Notes: generated by a model not told the origin, from the letters alone. A stretch of DNA of 64,000 bases from Adenophora triphylla var. japonica (GCA_022495995.1 JAFEMH010000073.1:92001-156000), one strand, 5' to 3'; shown: positions 22,417 through 34,966, numbered from the stretch's first letter. Program-made: numbers and translations.

Positions 22417-22645
22417 ACGGTGGAGGGGAATGGAAATTTATGATATTTAAATGGGGTAATGGAAGCCGTTGATGGTGGAAGGGACGGTGGTGATTGGTAT
22501 GGGGTGGAGTGAGGGTGATGGAGTAGATCTCTAGAGTGATTGGCTTGTATTATCAGTCACGCGTACAGGCATCAGCAGCGTCGTGCAAGGGTAACTTCCA
22601 AAAGTGAAAAGTGGAGGGTATTGCTATTTCATACCCAAAATTATA

Positions 22646-22925
22646 CTCCCTCAGTTCCAATAAGTGTTTCACCTTTTTTGGTGGGCATGCAAATTATGAA
22701 AATGAAAGGGAAAAAAAAATGTTGTGAATGTAATTTGAAAATAGGAGAAAGAATTAGTGGAGGAAATATTAAATTATAATGGTGTTATGAGTATTAAAAT
22801 AATGCAGGAGAGAGAATGAGTGGAGGAAATACTAGTAAAGATTCTTTGCCAAAAAAAAAAAGATGAAGCTTCTAACGGAACACCCTTTTGAGTAATTAGT
22901 GAAGCTTTTATTGAAACGAAAAGAG
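22646..22925. mobile_element. Stowaway MITE, 280 bp, upstream of PRA1 gene 2
   Basis: It starts CTCCCTCAGTTCCAATAAG and ends TTATTGAAACGAAAAGAG, with TA at 22644-22645 and 22926-22927. Confidence 0.8.
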
Positions 22926-22927
22926 TA

Positions 22928-23294
22928 TACTCAAAAGGCAAAACCCATACTTCCTCCTTCTCATCATCAGACTTAAACTTAACTTAAACTTAAGATTAAG
23001 ATAATTTATTATTTTCGGTGTCTCATTTTTTAACATTTAAAAATAACAAGTTTATATTATTTTTATATTTAATAAAACTCACTTATTATATTCAAAATAA
23101 CAATTTCCTTACTATTTCTCTCAATTATTATATTTCTTATTTTATTTTTCATGCTCACAATACCTACTCTACTCATTCTCTCTTCTGTTATTATATTAGT
23201 ATTTCTTAATTCCAGTATCAAAGGAGAAAATTCTAAGTCGGATCGAGCATACTTTGATCATTTAACAATACTCGTTTATCAAATGTCTTCATAT
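22928..23294. other. AT-rich DNA left of the Copia element
   Basis: A TACTTCCTCCTTC word at 22947 may be one end of a decayed MITE. No matching end and no gene were found. Confidence 0.4.
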
Positions 23295-23299
23295 GTTGG

Positions 23300-24306
23300 T
23301 GTTACAAGGGTGTACAATTACAGAAAATTAAATAAGATACAATTAATAAAAAACTGAAAATACTAAAAGGAGAAGTTGTTGAAATTTCTGCACGAGCCCA
23401 ATAAAACCACTGTCTCCTTAAGACATATTCGATCCCTCACCGAGTGTGCTTGAGTTTTCTTGGATCGCTTGTCTCCCGTGATAACGTGCGGGACTGGGGC
23501 ACTTTGCACCTAAGTTCCCGGCGAGCTGAATAGAGCTTGGACAATATCACCTCTTCTTGTAACTATGCAAGGAGGCCAAAAGAAGATGACAATATGCAAC
23601 CAAAGAGAATGGAGAAGGATTGCAAGAGAAAAAGATAATTTCTGCAGTGATTTTTCTCTCAAAATTGTTTGCTACAGATTTTTCAAGTGTCTACCAAGTA
23701 AGTCTAATTGTTGTTAAGAAACAACAATTTAAACAACTTCCAAAACATTATGCCAAAATAAAAACTGATTTCAATCATTAATCCAAGAATTATTGCAAAT
23801 AATTTTCGGACATTAAACAAAAATATTAAACAATAATATTAAACAATAATATTTTGATTTTCAATTTTTTCATTTATGGCATGACTGTTACACTTTGAAA
23901 TCAATGCAAACATAACTGCTCAGGAGCTGCTCGACCGAGTCATGTACCTTGCTCGGCCGAGCAAGGCTTTTCCCAGATCTGCTCGGCTGAGCAATGCATA
24001 TGCCTCGGCCGAGCATGGCTTTCCAGAAACTTGATACTTACTGCCATGCTATGCTCGGCCGAGTTAACACTCTTCTCGGCCGAGCACCTCAGTAAAATTC
24101 AAAGCCATTTTTGATTTACAAAATCAAAATTTATTATCAAGATTTGGGCCAAATCCTTTGAACATTCAACTTTAATACATCCAAAAACCATTTTGGACAA
24201 TTAAATATTTTATTTCACAATCACAAACCCAATTAAGTAATTTGACAAAATTACCCTTTAGAAATTAAACTATTAATTTCCTTCAAACCACACTATTTTT
24301 CCAACA
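23300..24306 (-). repeat. 3' LTR of the Copia element
   Basis: 1007 bp, plus-strand ends TGTTACAAGG and TTTTCCAACA. Contains a cluster of CTCGGCCGAG inverted repeats (23927-24087). Confidence 0.92.
23927..24087. promoter_or_regulatory. Cluster of CTCGGCCGAG palindromes in the LTR
   Basis: Six sites of the form TGCTCGGCCGAGCA, some with one changed base, within 160 bp of an AT-rich LTR. The other LTR has the same six sites (about 29560-29722), but the changed bases differ, mostly C to T or G to A at CG. In element orientation they lie in U3 upstream of any promoter. A role as repeated factor-binding sites or RNA stem-loops is only inferred. Confidence 0.6.
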
Positions 24307-24316
24307 ATCCCCCACA
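24307..24316 (-). other. Polypurine tract of the Copia element
   Basis: On the minus strand GTGGGGGAT directly abuts the 3' LTR. This is the usual primer for plus-strand DNA synthesis. Confidence 0.75.
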
Positions 24317-24819
24317 TGAAGGAAATTCATGAGGATAGGTGATAAAGTCCGGCAGTGGAAAACCTGCATAGGATAGGTAGGGGTTTGCCCTTTGAACCTT
24401 CCCTTGTAAAAGCATATTTACTCTACTCGCTAATCAGTAGACACGATGTCCTTGAAATGCTAGCTTTTTGTGTAGCCGATCATATACTTTACACAGGTAT
24501 CTCCCTAACACAATTCAGCTCTCATAGTTGTGTCCATTCATGGCCCTGGATCACAATGCCTGGCTCTGTGAAAAGGTCTAAGAATTGAGCCTCACACAAT
24601 TCTCCTCGAAGCGGCCTCTACTTCTTTCTCACATAGGTGATTCTTTTAAGTAACCCATTTTACTTCACATAAGAATCATTAAAAGCCATAGGCTTAACTT
24701 CATTCATCTCGGGATGTCACTTTAAGGAATGAGCATAGGGTTGACCCCCACAGTGACGCTACAAGTCTTTTAACAGTTAGGTTGTCCCTTTGAACCTAGA
24801 TCTTGGGATCTCCAGTCAA
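24317..24819. other. Non-coding 3' region of the Copia element
   Basis: About 500 bp between the end of pol and the polypurine tract. No open frame of note. Confidence 0.7.
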
Positions 24820-27384
24820 CTAGGTTGGGTTTTCCGCTGTGTTTAACTTCTCAAGAGGCTTTAAACCCATTCCCAATGTCAACCTTGCAACTATCTCTTT
24901 GCTTAACCCTTTGGTTAGCGAATCCGCCAAATTATCTTTTGACCTCACATAGTTAATAGATATGGTGCCAGTTGCAAGTAGTTGTTTAATGGTATTATGT
25001 CTTCGACGTATATGTCTAGATTTACCATTATACATATGACTTTGTGCCCTACCAATCGCAGATTGGCTATTGCAATGTACATTAATTGCGGGCACGGGCT
25101 TTTTCCATCTTGGAATATCTTCTAGAAATTGGCGTAGCCATTCAGCTTCTTCACCACATTTATCTAGTGCTATAAACTCAGATTCCATGGTTGATCTGGC
25201 TATAACAGTTTGCTTAGAAGATTTCCATGATATAGCTGCACCTGCTAATGTGAATAAATATCCACTTGTAGACCTTGAGCCTTTGATATCTGATATCCAA
25301 TTAGTATCACTATATCCTTCTATCACAGCTGGATGTCTAGTGTAATGTAATTCAAAATCACAAGTATATCTTAAGTACCTTAGTACTCTTACTATACCCT
25401 TCCAATGATTTGTTCCAGGATTACTTGTGTACCGGCTTAACTTGCTAACCGTATAAGCAATATCCGACCTAGTACAACTCATCAAGTACATTAGACTTTC
25501 GATGATTCTCGAATACTCTAATTGAGACACCGGTTCATCTCTATTCTTTGCTAGATGAAGACTTGGGTCGATTGGAGTACTCGCTATTCCATTGTCATCC
25601 TTGCTAAATTTCTCAAGAATTTTATCCACATAATGAGTTTGACTTAACACAAGTCCATTAGATATTCTAGAAATTTTAACTCCAAGGATTACGTCCGCAA
25701 GTCCCATATCTTTCATTTCAAACTTTGAATTCAACATGTCTTTCATGGATTTGATCATCTTATCACAACTCCCTATGATAAGCATGTCGTCTACATAAAG
25801 ACACAAAATGACATAGCCATTTTCCGTGGTTTTAGTATAGACACATTTGTCACACTCATTTATCTTAAATCCACTTTGCATCATAGCATTATCAAATTTC
25901 TGATGCCATTGTTTTGGTGCTTGTTTCAAGCCATACAATGACTTTACTAATTTGCATACCTTCTTTTCTTGTCCATGCGCAACAAACCCCTTGGGTTGTT
26001 CCATGTAAATCTCCTCTTCTAAATCTCCATTTAGAAAGGTTGTTTTTACATCCATTTGATGTATTTCAAGATTTCTCAATGCGGCAATTGCAAGTACAAC
26101 TCTTATTGACGTTATTCTCGTAACGGGAGAATATGTGTCAAAATAGTCTAGGCCTTCTTTCTGTCTGTAACCTTTAATTACAAGTCGGGCCTTATACTTA
26201 TCAATTGTTCCGTCTGCCTTCATTTTTCTTTTGAAAATCCACCTATATCCTAGTGTTTTGCTTCTCGGAGGAAGGTCCACTAGTTCCCATGTGTGATTTT
26301 GCAAAATGGAATCAATTTCACTTTTAATTGCTTCCTTCCACAAAGATCCTTCCGAAGAGCTTACGGCTTCTTTGCAACTTTGTGGTTCACTTTCTACCAT
26401 ATAGGTTAGAAAGTCCGGACCATAGGATTTTTCAATCCTAGCTCTTTTGCTCCGTCGAGGTTCTACATCTTCTTCTTCACTTTTATCTTGAACGTGTTCT
26501 TCTTCTATTGAATCTATTACCCTAGTCGATGAGCTTGCCTCATTTCTTGACTTACACGGGAATATATTCTCAAAGAAAGATACGTTCACAGATTCCATTA
26601 TAGTATTCTTGTGTATAGTATCAATTTTCGACTCATACACAAGAAATCTATAAGCACTACTGTTATGTGCATATCCAATGAATATGAAATCAACAGTTTT
26701 AGGTTCAATCTTCACCTTTTTAGGAGGAGGTATGGCTACCTTTACAAGACACCCCCACACTCTCAAGTGTTTGTAACTTGGCACTCTTCCATGCCATAGT
26801 TTATAAGGAGTTTTGTCTTGTTTCTTTCGGGGTATTTTGTTTAACACGTAGTTAGCCGACAACACGGCTTCTCCCCACATGTTATCCGGTAATCCCGAAC
26901 TCAATAACATGTCATTCATCATTTCTTTCAATGTCCGATTTTTCCTTTCGGCAACACCGTTTTGTTGGGGTGTATAAGGTGCCGAGGTTATATGTTTAAT
27001 TCCACTTTGAGCACAAATTGCTTCAAATGGAGATTCATGTTCACCTCCTTTATCACTTTTTAGCACCTTAATTTTTCGGTTTAATTGATTCTCAACTTCG
27101 TTTTTATATAGAGTAAACTTCTCTATAGCTTCATCTTTACTTTTTAGAAGATACACATAGCAATACTTTGTGTCATCATCTACAAAAGTCATGAAGTACT
27201 TATTGCCGTCCCGTGATTGTGTTGATTTAAGGTCACATAAGTCCGTGTGAACCAATTCAAGTGGTTCACTATGTCTTTCAACTGAATGGAATGACTTTCT
27301 TGTTAATTTTGCTTCTACACAAATTTCACATTTTTGTTTACAATCAACTTTAAACTTTGAAATAAATTTGCTTTTGTCAAACAA
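24820..27384 (-). CDS. Copia Pol: integrase, reverse transcriptase, RNase H
   Basis: Open for 854 codons. Integrase: acidic residues D48 (HTDLCD), D111 (SDKGGEH) and E146 (NGVAERKNR) form the D,D-35-E triad. Reverse transcriptase: [13 protein letters not shown] at about 380, [12 protein letters not shown] at 444, [13 protein letters not shown] at 482 and the catalytic YVDD at 530-533. RNase H: YSDTNW (D693), STSGY and TMESEF (E735). It lacks its own start; in an active element it would be the rear part of one gag-pol polyprotein, but a stop codon and a one-base shift near 27385-27425 separate it from gag-protease. The catalytic motifs themselves are intact, suggesting a fairly recent insertion. 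Confidence 0.93.
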   Translation of the reverse strand: MFDKSKFISKFKVDCKQKCEICVEAKLTRKSFHSVERHSEPLELVHTDLCDLKSTQSRDGNKYFMTFVDDDTKYCYVYLLKSKDEAIEKFTLYKNEVENQLNRKIKVLKSDKGGEHESPFEAICAQSGIKHITSAPYTPQQNGVAERKNRTLKEMMNDMLLSSGLPDNMWGEAVLSANYVLNKIPRKKQDKTPYKLWHGRVPSYKHLRVWGCLVKVAIPPPKKVKIEPKTVDFIFIGYAHNSSAYRFLVYESKIDTIHKNTIMESVNVSFFENIFPCKSRNEASSSTRVIDSIEEEHVQDKSEEEDVEPRRSKRARIEKSYGPDFLTYMVESEPQSCKEAVSSSEGSLWKEAIKSEIDSILQNHTWELVDLPPRSKTLGYRWIFKRKMKADGTIDKYKARLVIKGYRQKEGLDYFDTYSPVTRITSIRVVLAIAALRNLEIHQMDVKTTFLNGDLEEEIYMEQPKGFVAHGQEKKVCKLVKSLYGLKQAPKQWHQKFDNAMMQSGFKINECDKCVYTKTTENGYVILCLYVDDMLIIGSCDKMIKSMKDMLNSKFEMKDMGLADVILGVKISRISNGLVLSQTHYVDKILEKFSKDDNGIASTPIDPSLHLAKNRDEPVSQLEYSRIIESLMYLMSCTRSDIAYTVSKLSRYTSNPGTNHWKGIVRVLRYLRYTCDFELHYTRHPAVIEGYSDTNWISDIKGSRSTSGYLFTLAGAAISWKSSKQTVIARSTMESEFIALDKCGEEAEWLRQFLEDIPRWKKPVPAINVHCNSQSAIGRAQSHMYNGKSRHIRRRHNTIKQLLATGTISINYVRSKDNLADSLTKGLSKEIVARLTLGMGLKPLEKLNTAENPT

Positions 27385-27422
27385 CGTATAGAATCAAAAT
27401 TAACATGACAAAGTCTACCATG

Positions 27423-28466
27423 TCACAAATTAGATGACTCAAGCAAGTAAACGGAAGAGATATTCATATCATTAGCTTTCGCCTTAACAACCATTACACT
27501 TAGCTTAAACAGTCCATCATTGACATAATCTTTGCCTATAAACATTCCACTCTTAGACAAAGTGACTACATTGGACTCAAACACAATACGAAATCCATGC
27601 TTTATCAAAAGTGATCCGGACACCAAGTTCTTCTGGATGTCGGGCACATAAAGCACGTTGTTGAGAGTCAACTCCTTCCCGAATGTCATCTTCAAAACCA
27701 CTTTTCCTTCTCCTTTGATCTCGAAGGTGGCTGAATTCCCCATGAATAGCTTCTCGCCATTCTTAGCAACAAAAGTACTAAACATGTCTCTATTGGAGCA
27801 CACATGTCTAGTAGCACCGGTGTCAATCCACCATTGATTTGGGTTTGAACCCACCAAATTCACCTCGAAAATCACAGTTGCGAGGTGCATCTCGGACACA
27901 TCTCTAGCTTCCACCATGTTTGCCTCACGAGCCTTCTTTGACAACTTGCAAGCATGAGCCTTGTGGCCTTCACCGCCACAATTATAACAAGTTCCTAAGA
28001 ACTTCTTCTTGGAAACACCACCTTTTGGTCCCAAGTGGAAATTCTTGAAAGTTGTCACAACCTTCCCTTTTCCCTTACCAAACCTTTTGCCTTTGGAGCT
28101 TTCACCATGATCCACCACATTGACCTTAGCCACACTAGAAACAAACTTGGTCTCAGCGACTCTATTATTCTCTTCAATACTCAAACAAAGGATTATTCCT
28201 TCCACATCCATTTCCTTTCGCTTATGCTTAAGGTAGTTCTTGAAATCATTCCAAGATGGAGGCAATTTCTCAATGATTGCAGCCACTTGGAAGCTTTCAC
28301 TTATAACCATACCTTCAACATGAATCTCGTGCAAAATAGTTTGAAACTCATCCACTTGAGATTTCACACTCTTGTTGTCCACCATCTTAAAATCAAGGAA
28401 ACGGGCAACAATGAACTTCTTTGTTCCCGCATCCTCAATCTTATATTTGTGGTCCAACGACCCCAC
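27423..28466 (-). CDS. Copia Gag C-terminal part and protease
   Basis: 347 codons continuing Gag after a frameshift near 28466. The Gag region [16 protein letters not shown] is followed by a zinc knuckle [15 protein letters not shown] (CX2CX4HX4C) and an aspartic protease site [12 protein letters not shown]. The frame ends in a TGA at the place where the family normally has Trp before HGRLCHVNF, the start of the pre-integrase domain. It is a fragment of the polyprotein, not an independent gene. Confidence 0.88.
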   Translation of the reverse strand: MGSLDHKYKIEDAGTKKFIVARFLDFKMVDNKSVKSQVDEFQTILHEIHVEGMVISESFQVAAIIEKLPPSWNDFKNYLKHKRKEMDVEGIILCLSIEENNRVAETKFVSSVAKVNVVDHGESSKGKRFGKGKGKVVTTFKNFHLGPKGGVSKKKFLGTCYNCGGEGHKAHACKLSKKAREANMVEARDVSEMHLATVIFEVNLVGSNPNQWWIDTGATRHVCSNRDMFSTFVAKNGEKLFMGNSATFEIKGEGKVVLKMTFGKELTLNNVLYVPDIQKNLVSGSLLIKHGFRIVFESNVVTLSKSGMFIGKDYVNDGLFKLSVMVVKAKANDMNISSVYLLESSNL

Positions 28467-28861
28467 AATTCCTTTGCAGATTTCTTCTCATTAAACACAT
28501 TATAGAGAGAATCTGAAAGCGAATTAAGGATATAATTTATGCACAAGTATTCCCCATGCTTCCATGTTTCAACCGCAGCCAAAGTTGTAACATCGGTTTC
28601 TCCTTCACTCACCTTTGACATATTCTCTTTCAGATATTTTGCCAAGTGCAAGGTAGTGAGGTAGAAAAGCATCTTTTGTTGCCAATGCTTAAAGTCGTGG
28701 CCAACAAACTTCTCGGGTTTTTCCGCATGAGGGGTCGGGATATGGATCGTAGGAGCATTTGTCACAATTGTCGAGCCACTTGTGTTTCCAGTTTGGGGAT
28801 TAGTTTGGGGTCCAGTTTGGGATCCAATTTGCGTCTCCACGTTGTTGTTGTTATTCGCCAT
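28467..28861 (-). pseudogene. Copia Gag N-terminal part
   Basis: Starts at the ATG at 28861 (MANNNNNVETQIG). It has the Gag motif FVGHDFKHWQQKMLFYLTTL and AAVETWKHGEYLC. At about 28466 an extra base moves the frame, so the natural continuation lies in the neighbouring open frame (27423-28466). Confidence 0.88.
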
Positions 28862-28943
28862 CTGAAACACAACAACTTAGTTAGTATTTCCTGTTTTTTC
28901 AAAACTGTAATCGACTCCCTCGATTAGGGGTATATCTTAAGAT

Positions 28944-29940
28944 TGTTACAAGGGTGTACAATTAAAGAAAATTAAATAAGATACAATTAATAAAAAACTG
29001 AAAATACTAAAAGGAGAAGTTGTTGAAATTTCTGCACGAGCCCAATGAAACCACTGTCTCCTTAAGACATATTCGATTCCTCACCGAGTGTGCTTGAGTT
29101 TTCTTGGATCGCTTGTCTCCCGGATAGAACGTGGGGACCGGGGGCACTTTGCACCTAAGTTCCCGGCGAGCTGAATAGAGCTTGGACAATATCACCTCTT
29201 CTTGTAACTATGCAAGGAGGCTAAAAGAAGAAAATGACAATATGCAACCAAAGAGAATGGAGATGGATTGCAAGAGAAAAAGATAGTTTCTGCAGTGGTT
29301 TTTCTCTCAAAATTGTTTGCTACAGATTTTTCAAGTGTCTACCAAGTAAGTCTAATTGTTGTTAACAAACAACAATTTAAACAACTTCCAAAACATTATG
29401 CCAAAATAAAAACTGATTTCAATCATTAATCCAAGAATTATTGCAAATAATTTTCGGACATTAAACCAAAATATTAAACATTAATATTTTGATTTTCAGT
29501 TTTCCCATTTATGGCATGACTGTTACACTTTGAAATCAATGCAAACATAACTGCTCAGGAGCTGCTCGACCGAGTCATGTACCTTGCTCGGCCGAGCAAG
29601 GCTTTTCCTAGATCTGCTCGGCCGAGCAAGGCATATGCCTCGACCGAGCATGGCTTTCCAGAAACTTGGTACTTACTGCCATGCTATGCTCGACCGAGTT
29701 AACACTCTGCTCGGTCGAGCACCTCAGTAAAATTCAAAGTCATTTTTGATTTACAAAATCAAAATTTGTTATCAAGATTTGGGCCAAATCCTTTGAGCAT
29801 TCAACTTTAATACATCCAAAAACCATTTTGGACAATTAAATATTTTATTTCACAACCACAAACCCAATTAAGTAATTTGACAAAATTACCCTTTAGAAAT
29901 TAAATCATTAATTTCCTTCAAACCACACTATTTTCCAACA
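28944..29940 (-). repeat. 5' LTR of the Copia element
   Basis: 997 bp, close to the copy at 23300. In element orientation it runs TGTTGGAAAA to TTGTAACA. It carries the same cluster of CTCGGCCGAG-type sites (29560-29722). Confidence 0.92.
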
Positions 29941-29945
29941 GTTGA

Positions 29946-31777
29946 TCCCAAAGAGGCAAGGGTATGAAAAATTGATATAGGAGAGGTGAATAACTGTTTT
30001 AAAACGTTTTCAAACTATTTTGCAAAGTAAAGACAAATGTTTACTAACATTTAACTTGTTATGAGAGACGCTTCAATAGAGAGTAAAATGCACAGCGTAA
30101 TATGTTAAGGGCGCAGACGCTCTAAAAACAAGAGGGGCACATACACACAAAGGGAGCACTAGTTTGGCTTAAAAGAGTTGGGCTAAAAATGAGGAGCTAA
30201 GACAATTTCAACAATAATACAATGCAACTAAATATTTCAAACATATTAAGATCAAACAAGCAAATATGGTAAGAACAATTATAAACTTCAAAGTAAAATG
30301 AAGAAAATAAGAACAAGTAATTTGGAGAGGTTCAATCGTTAAAGATTTACGTCCTATATCAAGATGGTTAGTATTTGATATCTAAACATTGTTTTGTATT
30401 ATATTCATGTTGTAGAGATTAAAAAGTATCTTGATTATGAATCTAACAACTACTTTCAATGAATAACAAATCCTAAATGTTTCTCTAGCAAATGATCTAT
30501 GTAATCAAGATTCTAGAGGTGTGTGTGTATCAAGAAATCAAAAACTCTTTATAAATCTATATGATCTAGAGCTTGATGATTCTTGTGTGTTACAAGGCTA
30601 TGTAAGAAATTTGAGCTTGGATGTATGAAGGTATAAAGGTGTTCTTTAATTTCTGGAAATTTTGAAAGCAATCTTCAAAGGAGGTCTAACAATCTGAATC
30701 TCAAACAAATTCAAAAGGTTGAAGCTATAGGGTATTTAGAGTTATCTTAAAAAATTAGCCTTTGGAGATCTTTGCAGATAAGCTCTAATGACAATGTGTT
30801 GTTGATTGTTGATTGGAGCACGTGTGTCCAATATAGCCGTTATACACAAAGCATTTGGATAAAGATAAGAGTTGTCTTGAGACATGTGTCTTCGTGTAAA
30901 AGGATCCTTATAATTCCAAGGTTGTTGATCTTCATATCTTTCAAAAATCTTCTAAGTCTTAGTTGAACTGTTGGGGCGATTGAGTCTTGAGCTCTATAAA
31001 ACTCTATATAGGAGAATACTCAAAGGGGCACTCATAGGTGAGTTTAGGGCACTCAACCATGATCTATAGGCACTCATAAAAATCCTTGGGGCGCCACAAC
31101 GGAGCTGGAGAGCGCTCAAGGTTTTGAGAGGGGCGCTCCACTTCTTCTTGACTTAGCAAAGAACTTCTCAAAACATTAAGTGCATATCTTATTACATAAC
31201 CTATTATATAAATGGACTATCTAAAAATTGAAGTATAAATAATTTTTACATAGGGTCCTAAAGTTCACAAAATAACCAAGGTGATGGTATCGATCAAATC
31301 TAACATAGTTTTTTAGAAGTGTATAGGACAGGATACCCAACATCATCAATGTTTTCATCTTTGTTATGTTCTCTCCCAAGTACACAATTTTTGCAATGTT
31401 ATCATTCCGTTAAAAGAGCCTTCAATTTTCTAATGGAAGTTGATTACATGCCTGCATATAACTAACTTTAATTAAATAATTAACGATCTTAGTTATAGAT
31501 AACTATGAGAAGATTAAAAAAAAATCGGATAACTAAGAAAAAGAGGAAAGCAAAAAAAGAAAAAACAACTAAAAAAAGTAACACATTTAGAGCATCTACA
31601 ACATACTTTAAAATTTCAAGATAAAACACTATTTTGCTCTAATGAAACTCTAAACATTGCTTTATTATTAAACAACTCTACTTTTTTAACCATTTGATGT
31701 GAAGGATAAGAGCTGCGCTATCCCATTTTCCTTTCAATATATTTTTTTTAAAAAAACTTTTTTTTTTTTTTGATATA
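29946..31777. other. Intergenic DNA, likely decayed retroelement
   Basis: No protein motif was recognised. At 31020-31140 several GC-rich words (GGGGCGCCAC, GAGCGCTC, GGGGCGCTCC) stand out in AT-rich DNA, much like the LTR sites at 23927. This may be the remains of another LTR or leader. Confidence 0.35.
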
Positions 31778-31779
31778 TA

Positions 31780-32010
31780 CTCCCTCCGTCCAGTTACATA
31801 CTTCACACTTTCTATTTTGGGCGTCCAATTACATATTTCACACTTTGTTTCCTATATTATTTTAATACTCACAACACCATTATAATTTACTATTCCCTCC
31901 ACTCATTCTCTCTCCTATTTTACTTTTACACTCACAACATTATATCATTATTTTTTTCCTTAATCCACGCGTGAACAGTAACCGTGAAGTATGTACTTGA
32001 ACGGAGGGAG
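31780..32010. mobile_element. Stowaway MITE, 231 bp
   Basis: It starts CTCCCTCCGTCCAGTTACA and ends CTTGAACGGAGGGAG, with TA at 31778-31779 and 32011-32012. Same family as 6262-6544. Confidence 0.88.
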
Positions 32011-32012
32011 TA

Positions 32013-33917
32013 TATATATATATATGACGACTTTATAATATAAAATATAAATAACGTAATTGAACGGAATAAAAGTGATGGGTCAGACTCAATCAATAAA
32101 GCCCAATATCCGAATCATTTCAGAGGTATATCAAATTAAATGGGCCTACCAAGCAGCTACAATTCTACCAACCCACCAGTATAGATCAGTCGGCCAAGCT
32201 AATTGTCCGACCTTTCTATATCCCGACCTAACTTTGTCTGAAACACGATCTACTACTTATGCAATCTCTGCCTAGTCAAGGCACAAACTCAGGTCGATAT
32301 CGAACACTCAGGTGATCTCAATCAAACAACACGTGCGTCACCCACGTTGTAACTTATAACTGCCTCCTACATTCTCGAAGATGGTTACACTAGCATTATC
32401 TCCGTGATTTATGGGATTCACCAACATCTCATACCACCACTATATATAACAGATAATATTAAACGTTAAAAGGTAATATTATTTTCACTATTTGAGATTA
32501 AAGTTGTTCAATACAGTTTTTATTTACAAACTTAACGCTATATCTAATAATCATGTCGGATGGTATTAACCGTAGACAATCCCGGCTAGCTATTTGTTCG
32601 TGATTTCAAGTCATATTAGCTGTATTACAACATATCGCTGGAATAATGATGATTCAGATCGTTTATTGTGTCATCAGTAATATATTTATATAAGTGAAAT
32701 ACTAATGAATGTTTTAAGAATATTTTTATTTGATAAAAAATTTAAAGTAAATTGTTGTAGAAAATTGATGCAAAAATTGCTTTATTATAGAAAACTAGAA
32801 TAATTCCGTGTCCGAGGACACGTTATTTTTTTTTAATTAAGCCCGTGTCTGAGGATACGGTTTTTTTTTTTTAAGGGCAAAATAGGAAATGGACAAAATA
32901 GTAAGAATAAATGAAAATTTCGACAATTGAAACTTTTCATTCAACTGTTCATTGAGGGGTCTAATTTATAATATAGATAGTGCAAATTTTGTTCCAAACC
33001 GTCGGAGATGATCTTAGTTATTAGTGAGCCTATGACCCTTCCCCCACCAACCAATATTACATAACCTAATTAAACCCCCCATTATTATAGTTCTATTCCA
33101 TAAATCCCCATTTCCCACAAAAATATGAATACAAATACAATTTCCACAGTTGAGCTAACAAATCCCTTCGTCTCTCTTCCTCCGCACCTGGTCTTCTCCC
33201 CCGGCCATTCCATCTCCGAGCAGAGGCCTTCAACGGTGTTCTCCGAACCCAAAAAATTCCTATTTCAAATATACCAAACTTTCAAGACTTTCACCCAAAG
33301 CAATCTTCAAAATGAAATTTCCATTCCGATGAACTGTCTTCAACTAGAAATTGAAAAAGGGGACTCCAAATAATAGGTAAGTGGCCGTTCGAGTTGGGGC
33401 TCGCGAAATCCATCTAATGGTGGATTAGATGATGTCGCAACTGTGTATTAGATGGAAATCTTCAACCAAAGGCAAGGGCTTGCAATTCCGTTTGGAATGT
33501 GGAGACATATCGTGGGTATAGCGGTGGTTGAACTGGGTGGAGGAAAATTTGAAAATGGTGGTCGAGAGTGACAAATGACAGTGACGATGAAGAAGACTAT
33601 GGAAAATGACCAATTGACCTTATTTTTTGATGTGTAATTCAGAGAAAGAGGGGTAGATTGGTCACTTGAATTCCCAAAGTAGATCATTAAATTTGAGTCA
33701 ACTCTAGTGAAGAACCCATTATTTTCTTAACGAGTTTAATCACATTACCTAACCCCGTTAATTTTTGGACGTCTCCATTAGCAGAGTAAGCACATTACAA
33801 AAAATTGATACCTGAATGAGGACATTACAAAAAAAATAAACATCAATGATCATATTTGGAAAACATACATTCTTAAGTGACCAAAATATGGATTTTGCCT
33901 AGGGGCGGTTTGGGTGA
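32013..33917. other. Intergenic DNA, no clear gene
   Basis: An 82-codon open frame at 33125-33373 (with MNTNTISTVELTNPF at its start) lies in a slightly GC-richer patch but shows no known domain. Two copies of a word around CCGTGTC(C/T)GAGGA (32806-32860) are separated by about 40 bp. Nothing else was recognised. Confidence 0.4.
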
Positions 33918-33919
33918 TA

Positions 33920-34152
33920 CTCCCTCCGTCCCAAAATGTTTGTCTCATTTGACTTTTTTTGTTGAACTTTGACCACATTATATGATAATTTAATTATGTT
34001 CATGAAATTTTAAAAATTCCTATTGATTCACAATTAATAATATTATCAACAACAACTTTTAGAATTTCATGAACATGATTAATCTCTCATAAATTTGTGG
34101 TCAAAGTTCAACAAAAAAGTCAAATGGGACAAACATTTTGGAACGGAGGGAG
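33920..34152. mobile_element. Stowaway MITE, 233 bp, long hairpin
   Basis: It starts CTCCCTCCGTCCCAAAATG and ends CATTTTGGAACGGAGGGAG, with TA at 33918-33919 and 34153-34154. The arms are complementary over most of the element. It is the intact relative of the split element at 6086-6605. Confidence 0.92.
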
Positions 34153-34154
34153 TA

Positions 34155-34556
34155 TATCGATTATATTTTGCTTATACCATTTACTAACCAATTTTGATTT
34201 GGTACACAAAAATATGTACCAATACCAACCACGAATGTTGGTATACCAAGTTTATTGATACGGTTGATACAATTGGTACTCGACATATACCAAATGTAAA
34301 TGGAGACGAAAAATAAGTTGATATATTTTTTTTGTTTGATTTTTTTTCTATTATAAAGAGCAACACATTAACATAAAAAAGATGTCTCAAAACACAAATT
34401 ATAAAGTTTTGAAACTAAAGAAAAATAGTACAACAAAAGTTTTTAAAATTAAACAATTGCGTAAGAGGGAGAGAAATCAACTTCTTGCCGAGTTTCGTAG
34501 AAAAGAGCGATGGAATTAGAAATTAAGAGTAACGACAGCTGCAACTTAAAGTTAGA
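34155..34556. other. AT-rich intergenic DNA
   Basis: No gene or element was recognised. Confidence 0.6.
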
Positions 34557-34558
34557 TA

Positions 34559-34966
34559 CTCCCTCCGTCCCAGACCAAGGGTGTATGGGGTGGATTTCAC
34601 GCTTCTTAAGAAATTTGTTAAAAAATGAATAAAAGTTAAATGTGAGATAGGAAATAGTAGTTAAATGTGTGGTAGGGAATAGGAAAGAGAATGTAAAAGT
34701 TAAATGTGTGGTAGGGAATAGGAGAGAGAATGTAAAAATTAAAAATATTTAATAGGAGAGAGAATGAGTGTGAGGAATAGTAAGTTAATGATTGATTTTT
34801 TTGTAAATATGTTAACTTTATAAGGGTATAATGAATGGTTTTTTTGTAAATATATGGAGATGATAAGGGTATAAATATATGGAAAACTTTCCATTTAAGG
34901 AAATGAACTCTTGGTCTGGGACGGACCAAAAGGGAAAGATGAACCCTTGGTCTGGGACGGAGGGAG
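34559..34966. mobile_element. Stowaway MITE, 408 bp, with internal duplications
   Basis: It starts CTCCCTCCGTCCCAGACCAA and ends TTGGTCTGGGACGGAGGGAG, flanked by TA. Two internal duplications enlarge it: a segment of about 46 bp with GTTAAATGTGTGGTAGGGAA (34640-34740), and a second copy of the right end (CTCTTGGTCTGGGACGGA at 34908-34925). Confidence 0.88.

Larger units (their letters stand above)
23300..29940 (-). mobile_element. Ty1/Copia LTR retrotransposon, 6.6 kb
   Basis: Two LTRs of about 1 kb (23300-24306, 28944-29940) enclose gag-pol on the minus strand in Copia order (gag, protease, integrase, RT, RNase H). The element is flanked by GTTGG (23295-23299) and GTTGA (29941-29945), a 5-bp target duplication with one change. 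The LTRs are very similar, but gag-pol has a frameshift in gag and a stop plus frameshift before the integrase, so this copy cannot act alone. The gag type resembles TNT1-like elements. The usual initiator-Met primer site is not seen next to the 5' LTR. Confidence 0.93.

Noticed and set aside
23927..24087. CRISPR-like array from regularly spaced palindromes
   Set aside because: Plant LTR, irregular spacing, no spacers of constant length.
33125..33373. 82-codon frame as a small gene
   Set aside because: Possible by chance; no domain, no clear promoter or neighbours to support it.
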